Positions 36,081 through 39,743 of a DNA stretch of 39,743 nucleotides are shown one piece after another (positions within the stretch are counted from its first letter, which is position 1; each line of letters opens with the position of its first letter). The notes under the pieces are model-generated. The model saw only the letters and a list, made by a program, of their open reading frames with translations. It ran no database searches and was not told where the DNA came from. Source of the DNA: SAR324 cluster bacterium (lineage in GTDB: Bacteria > SAR324 > XYD2-FULL-50-16); the NCBI GenBank assembly GCA_028280735.1, contig JANQLH010000174.1, forward strand, positions 1-39,743, written 5' to 3'. Both the position numbers and the translations under genes were made by a program.

Positions 36081-37105
36081 TCAAACCTCACCCTTGGATC
36101 GACCAAAGCGACACAAAGATCCGAGAGAATGTTGCCGATCAGGCCCAAAATCGATGTAATGACCAATACTCCCAAGACTATTGGGTAATCCCTTTCCACG
36201 AGTGATTCATAACCAAGTAATCCCAGGCCGTCTATATTAAACACTTTTTCAATAAGAAAAGAACCTGCCAAGAAAATACTGATATTATGCCCAAAATGTG
36301 TAGCAAGAGGAATGATACTATTGCGAAAGGCATGCTTCAACACTGCACCTCTGAATGTTAGACCTTTGGAAATAGCTGTTCTAACATAGTCTGTAGCCAA
36401 ATTGTCCATCAATGTGTTTTTCATCAAAAACGTCATTGTAGCCAAACTGCCAACCATATAGGCAATTAATGGAAGCACAGAATGGTAGAATACGTCCCAT
36501 ACTTGTTCCCAGAACACCAAATCATCAAATTCATCGCTAACAAACCCTCCTAAAGGAAACCACTCCCATTTTGCTGCAGGCCAAACAAAAAGAATTATTG
36601 CAATAATAAAGGCCGGCAGGGCATAACCAATCAAAATAACTACCGATGTTGAATTGTCCACCATGGTTTTATGCTTAACTGCTTTTAAAACACCGAGTGG
36701 AATGCAAATTAAGTAGGTTAGAAGTGTCGTGACTATTCCATAGTAAACTGAAACAGGCATCTTATCTAAAATTATCTCCCACACCGGATCAAAATACCTG
36801 GTTGACGTTCCCAGGTCGAAAACAAGCACCTTCCCTAACCAATTAAAATAACTGATCAATACCGGTTTATCAAAACCATAAAATTCTTTTAAATCTGCGA
36901 TGTCTTCATCAGAGAGTGGAGAACCCGTTTTATAAACCTGGGTGCTCGCAGCAAAATCACTCGATTGACTCATCATTCGAGCTTGAGAAATAATCTTATC
37001 CACCGGTCCGCCGGGGACAAAGCGGGTGATGACAAAGACGAGGAGGGTGATGCCTAGAAAGGTGGGGATGACAAGAAGGAGTCTGCGAATAAAGTAGCTG
37101 GTCAT
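36077..37105 (-). CDS. yejB: Peptide ABC transporter permease, YejB/DppB-like
   Basis: The 342-residue permease begins with the family motif YFIRRLLLVIPTFLGITLLV and FVITRFVPGGPVD. A YejB-type periplasmic insert (about residues 40-75) follows. The EAA loop region is DYVRTAISKGLTFRGAVLKH, with AFRNSIIPLATH after it, and the end is DLCVALVDPRVRFE. It is the first gene of the five-gene operon yejB - yejE - yejA-like - oppD-like - oppF-like. No Shine-Dalgarno is obvious before ATG 37105, but the start fits the family exactly. Confidence 0.93.
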   Translation of the reverse strand: MTSYFIRRLLLVIPTFLGITLLVFVITRFVPGGPVDKIISQARMMSQSSDFAASTQVYKTGSPLSDEDIADLKEFYGFDKPVLISYFNWLGKVLVFDLGTSTRYFDPVWEIILDKMPVSVYYGIVTTLLTYLICIPLGVLKAVKHKTMVDNSTSVVILIGYALPAFIIAIILFVWPAAKWEWFPLGGFVSDEFDDLVFWEQVWDVFYHSVLPLIAYMVGSLATMTFLMKNTLMDNLATDYVRTAISKGLTFRGAVLKHAFRNSIIPLATHFGHNISIFLAGSFLIEKVFNIDGLGLLGYESLVERDYPIVLGVLVITSILGLIGNILSDLCVALVDPRVRFE

Positions 37106-37860
37106 TCGTTTGGGGAACCAATTAAGTGTCTTAAAGCTTGAGTGTCTTACACTGGTACGATAACACCAGCCTTATCTTCATGTACTCAATAGTAATCTAT
37201 TGCCAAATAATATCACAGACCTTTTGAGGAGAAAAGGGCTTGTCATTCATTCCTGTTTAGCTTGATTTGGCTGTAAAATTCGAATTTTAAACTTAGGCGT
37301 AATCCGATCGCTTTGTAAAGAAAAGCTATTCACAGACCAAGATAATAACCACTTAATCGATGATTTTCAATCGAGCTTTAGCTTGATTTGGCCGAGACAA
37401 AGAAAAATCGGTAATTATAATCACCTTCATTGCAAAAATTCAAATAAATAATGAAAATTTATAAATTAATAAATTTATTTGCCGAAAATGTAAATTACCT
37501 TGTTTTACGGAAACATATCCAACACTGTCTGTTCGAATATATTTCATTGAGTTTAAAGCAGATTAAACTTTCGAATTATACAGGGAAGGATAAGGAATCT
37601 TAGGAAAGTACTGTAAGAGAGAACTGAATTTGACTGTTAGTCAGAAAGCAGACCGGCCCTTTGCACTCCCGGCGGTGTTGTCTGTTGCAGAGAATAGACT
37701 GCCAGTTTTCTTTGAAGGCGGGGCTTGAGAATGTAATATTCGTTACTTCAATTAATTAGATGGTATGTGTCCGACTTGATCTCTTGAATCTGAACTTATC
37801 TCTTTCTATCTTTTTTGTGTGCGGAATAGGTGTCGGACACGATTTTTAAGGCTAAGCCAG
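37106..37860. other. Repeat-bearing gene-poor region upstream of yejB
   Basis: No gene is supported. It contains AGTGTCTTA twice (37125-37133 and 37141-37149) close to the yejB start, a 16-base direct repeat TTTAGCTTGATTTGGC (37256-37271 and 37377-37392), an AT-rich inverted repeat CAAATAAAT/ATTTATTTG (37441-37449, 37473-37481) and a GTGTCCGAC/GTCGGACAC inverted repeat (37767-37775, 37832-37840). Confidence 0.55.
37767..37840. repeat. REP-like inverted repeat GTGTCCGAC/GTCGGACAC
   Basis: Nine-base arms at 37767-37775 and 37832-37840 are perfect complements across 56 bases. The right copy, TGTCGGACA, is itself nearly palindromic, as in REP elements linked to Y1 transposases. No transposase gene is present. 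Confidence 0.45.
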
Positions 37861-38082
37861 CTAACTTGCCTTAATTCTGGATTTCACAAAATCACCCCAG
37901 ACGCTGGGCCTTGTTTCACTTGTTACTTTTAATGTAGTTACTTTCCCACCTTTTTGAAAAAAGTTCTCTTTTGCGTTATCCAGTTCGTTTTTTGATGGTT
38001 TGAAATCTCCTTTTAAAGTTCGAAGTTGCTCTCTTCTCTGTTGGTGAATTTTATAAACGTCAGTTTGATTTCTTTGGATCAT
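37861..38082 (-). CDS. Small hypothetical protein
   Basis: I do not recognise this 73-residue basic protein. It begins with a helical, Gln and Arg rich section (IHQQRREQLRTLKGD), then a second charged helix, and ends with GGKVTTLKVTSE and a short polar tail; there is no cysteine, signal or membrane helix. An excellent AAGGAG lies seven bases before ATG 38082, which argues strongly that it is translated. It is isolated in a repeat-rich stretch, with no neighbour within 700 bases on either side. Confidence 0.65.
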   Translation of the reverse strand: MIQRNQTDVYKIHQQRREQLRTLKGDFKPSKNELDNAKENFFQKGGKVTTLKVTSETRPSVWGDFVKSRIKAS

Positions 38083-38838
38083 CTTGCTCTCCTTTGATAA
38101 TTCAACCCGAATATCAGTAGCGCGACCCTAATAAACAGACATTCGGGAAATCAACACATTTTGAACGTTAATAAATATCCATTTGTGAGTTAGTGCACGA
38201 AACTCAGGACATTCATTCCGGCTTCCCGGTCTAGACCGATCCAAGAGATATTTCCTATATAAAGCAAATTGGAACAAAAAGTACATAAAAAAAAACAAAA
38301 AATTTACAAAACACGAGAGTTCACAAAACTTAAATTGCAATTTCAATAATTTATATTTTTTACTATTTCCAAATTATTATCCGACCGGCACTTAGAAAGG
38401 ACCAACTCTCTAAACACCTTTTAGAGTTTGTCTCAGCCTTGCTTTACCTTCAAGTATGACTTTTATTCCGGTTTTCATTAGGTTATCAGTTATCGGTTTG
38501 TGGAACAATTTTTCAAGCCCGGAAAAGAGTTGAAAAACACTCGGCCTATTCAAGAACAACATTTATCCATAATAATTATGTTGCTAAAACAGAATGCGAA
38601 GCTTTCACCAGCGACCGATAACGGATAACCGACAACTGACCACCATGCCATGCAAGCATTGATATGAGTAGCAATTACCAGGAAGTTGCACTTTTCAAGA
38701 AACCCCTAAAAAGTGTGTCTCAATTAGTTATTAAACTTGAGAAGAGAGGAGCTTTCCCAAAAACCGGGTTCAGGGTTTGTTCGCACCAGTGATATATGCT
38801 TCTATATTCTTCCGGAAGTCACTTGACTATGAACTTGA
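38083..38838. other. Gene-poor region downstream of mobA
   Basis: I find no supportable gene. It contains an imperfect inverted repeat pair at 38481-38498 and 38613-38630. An AT-rich open frame at 38128-38346 has low-complexity aromatic content and no ribosome binding site, so I leave it out. Confidence 0.45.
38481..38630. repeat. 150-base element bounded by inverted repeats
   Basis: GGTTATCaGTTATCGGTt (38481-38498) and the complement of 38613-38630 (GGTTATCcGTTATCGGTc) match at 16 of 18 positions in opposite orientation. A small CAACAT/ATGTTG hairpin lies between them. The layout resembles a MITE-like or palindromic intergenic element. Confidence 0.4.
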
Positions 38839-39471
38839 TCATTGTTCCAGCAATCGTAGGGCTTGTTGGTATTCTTCGGGGGTATTGATATTCGATATCA
38901 AACGTTTTTCACTGTCTGCGGGTGTTAGTGGGATTACATGACTAATGTCAAGCAATGCCAGGCAACTTCGCTTTCCTTGACTCAAAAGATACCGGGCCTT
39001 GTTTAACGTAGAGAATTGATAAACTGCCACCAGGGGATTTAGATAACCATCCTGTTGGGAACAAACCGCATTGATACCTTTATTTTGCTTGATTTCGTCA
39101 AGAAGTCTCTGGAGCCACCCAGTTGAAATAAATGGCAGATCACATGACAAAACAAAAACATACCCGTTTTTTTTTGGCAGCAGCGAGCATGCATCAGCAA
39201 TACCTTGAAGCGGCCCCTGTTCTTTTTCTTTATCCCTGCCGATCAGGATCTTGTGTTGATTAAACTTCAGGCCGGAAGGCAAAAGCATGGATTGAGAGAG
39301 CATAATCACAAGGTCTCCCGCTATTGGCTCTGCAACTCGTGCTATTCGTTCCAGCATTGTTTCATCGTTGATCGGAAGCAAGGCTTTATCAGTGCCCATT
39401 CTACTGGAGAGTCCGCCTGCCAGGATGACGGCTGACACAGGCACTTGCTCACGCTCCGAATTTGCAGCCAT
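38839..39471 (-). CDS. mobA: Molybdenum cofactor guanylyltransferase
   Basis: MobA transfers GMP from GTP to molybdopterin to make the guanine dinucleotide cofactor. The 211-residue product has the nucleotidyltransferase signature SAVILAGGLSSRMGTDKALL near residue 13, GPLQGIADA, and VLSCDLPFIS with the metal-binding Asp, then NPLVAVYQ and the closing RLISNINTPEEY (the NxNTPEDY motif). I place the start at ATG 39471; the frame runs on to 39573, but those codons are the 3' end of rnpB. It lies 49 bases after rnpB with no terminator between, so read-through is possible. It implies molybdoenzymes elsewhere in the genome. Confidence 0.9.
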   Translation of the reverse strand: MAANSEREQVPVSAVILAGGLSSRMGTDKALLPINDETMLERIARVAEPIAGDLVIMLSQSMLLPSGLKFNQHKILIGRDKEKEQGPLQGIADACSLLPKKNGYVFVLSCDLPFISTGWLQRLLDEIKQNKGINAVCSQQDGYLNPLVAVYQFSTLNKARYLLSQGKRSCLALLDISHVIPLTPADSEKRLISNINTPEEYQQALRLLEQ

Positions 39472-39519
39472 TAGAAGTTTTTGTCTGTCGTGTAGGTGGA
39501 CATATGGTTGGTGTGAAAG

Positions 39520-39743
39520 TTGAGCCGTCAATAAGCCGGGTTCTGTCAGTCGGTAAACCGACCGTGTAATCATTTATCTAGACATTTGGTTACCCAAAGG
39601 TTCTTGCATCCTACCCGGTAGCTAGGCGAGCAACCGTTAGCACTACTCTATTTGGACTTGCATCAGATGGGGTTTACCTTGCCGGAAATGTCACCATTTC
39701 CGCGGTGGGCTCTTACATTAAAGAGTTTCCTCTCCCACCTTTT
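39520..39743 (-). ncRNA. rnpB: RNase P RNA, 3' part (bacterial class A), 5' end cut by window
   Basis: On the minus strand the conserved blocks of RNase P RNA occur in order: GTAAGAGCCCACCGC, GCAAGGTAAACCCC, GCAAGTCCAAATAGAG, GGGTAGGATGCAAG and the terminal ACAGAACCCGGCTTA. This catalytic RNA matures tRNA 5' ends. About 220 bases are inside the window; the 5' half with the other conserved core strand lies beyond 39743. The 3' end near 39520 is estimated from E. coli. The next gene, mobA, starts 49 bases downstream. Confidence 0.94.

Noticed and set aside
38128-38346. 72-codon minus-strand frame rich in Phe and Leu
   Set aside because: Arises from an A/T-rich run, lacks a ribosome binding site and has low complexity.
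37106-38838. CRISPR array in the repeat-rich stretches
   Set aside because: Repeats occur only in pairs without regular spacing or a leader, and there are no cas genes.

Overview
The window comes from a Gram-negative, chemoheterotrophic bacterium that I cannot place with certainty. Most genes are housekeeping genes scattered on both strands. No phage, integrase, transposase gene, CRISPR array or toxin island is visible. One pointer to phylum is the locus at 11952-17593. Its 610-residue first product reads like the spirochaetal cytoplasmic filament protein CfpA. It is followed by an unknown protein and a pyruvate-phosphate-dikinase-like protein, the same trio I recall in Treponema pallidum (TP0748, TP0747, TP0746). 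That suggests Spirochaetota or a lineage sharing this locus. It rests on memory and needs a database search.

Layout. 1-1783 (minus): a cut-off CNNM/CorC-type membrane protein, a coiled-coil zinc-ribbon protein, a bidirectional terminator and a tRNA with CAT anticodon (probably Ile2). 2000-4249 (plus): eno, an ftsB/divIC-like gene and a divergent yidD-like gene. 4262-7800 (minus): thrS, a glycosyltransferase and a DUF4416 gene. 8254-8697: an orphan gene. 8710-11351 (minus): a YbjN-like gene followed by ccmA, ccmB and ccmC for haem export. 11805-17593 (plus): the cfpA-like locus with a good promoter. 17590-20115 (minus): lon. 20495-20570: tRNA-Asn. 20788-22341: two divergent PilZ proteins, one fused to a DUF104-like domain and one to an HU-like domain. 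22342-25289 (minus): purH and pepP. 25661-29713 (plus): uvrB, hpt and a purine permease. 29748-30512 (minus): uppS of an archaeal-looking type. 31182-37105 (minus): a five-gene peptide ABC transporter of the Yej kind with two separate ATPases. 37106-38838: two repeat-bearing gene-poor stretches around one small gene. 38839-39743 (minus): mobA behind the 3' part of rnpB.

Working together. hpt and the adjacent permease form a purine salvage unit, complementing de novo synthesis by purH. The Yej-type transporter and pepP both fit peptide use. The two PilZ proteins suggest cyclic-di-GMP signalling, one possibly at the nucleoid.

The most unusual content is the cfpA-like locus, in which the dikinase-like protein keeps its phospho-histidine and PEP/pyruvate domains but has lost the recognisable ATP-binding residues. 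Next come the HU-PilZ fusion and its promoter with an operator-like repeat nest.
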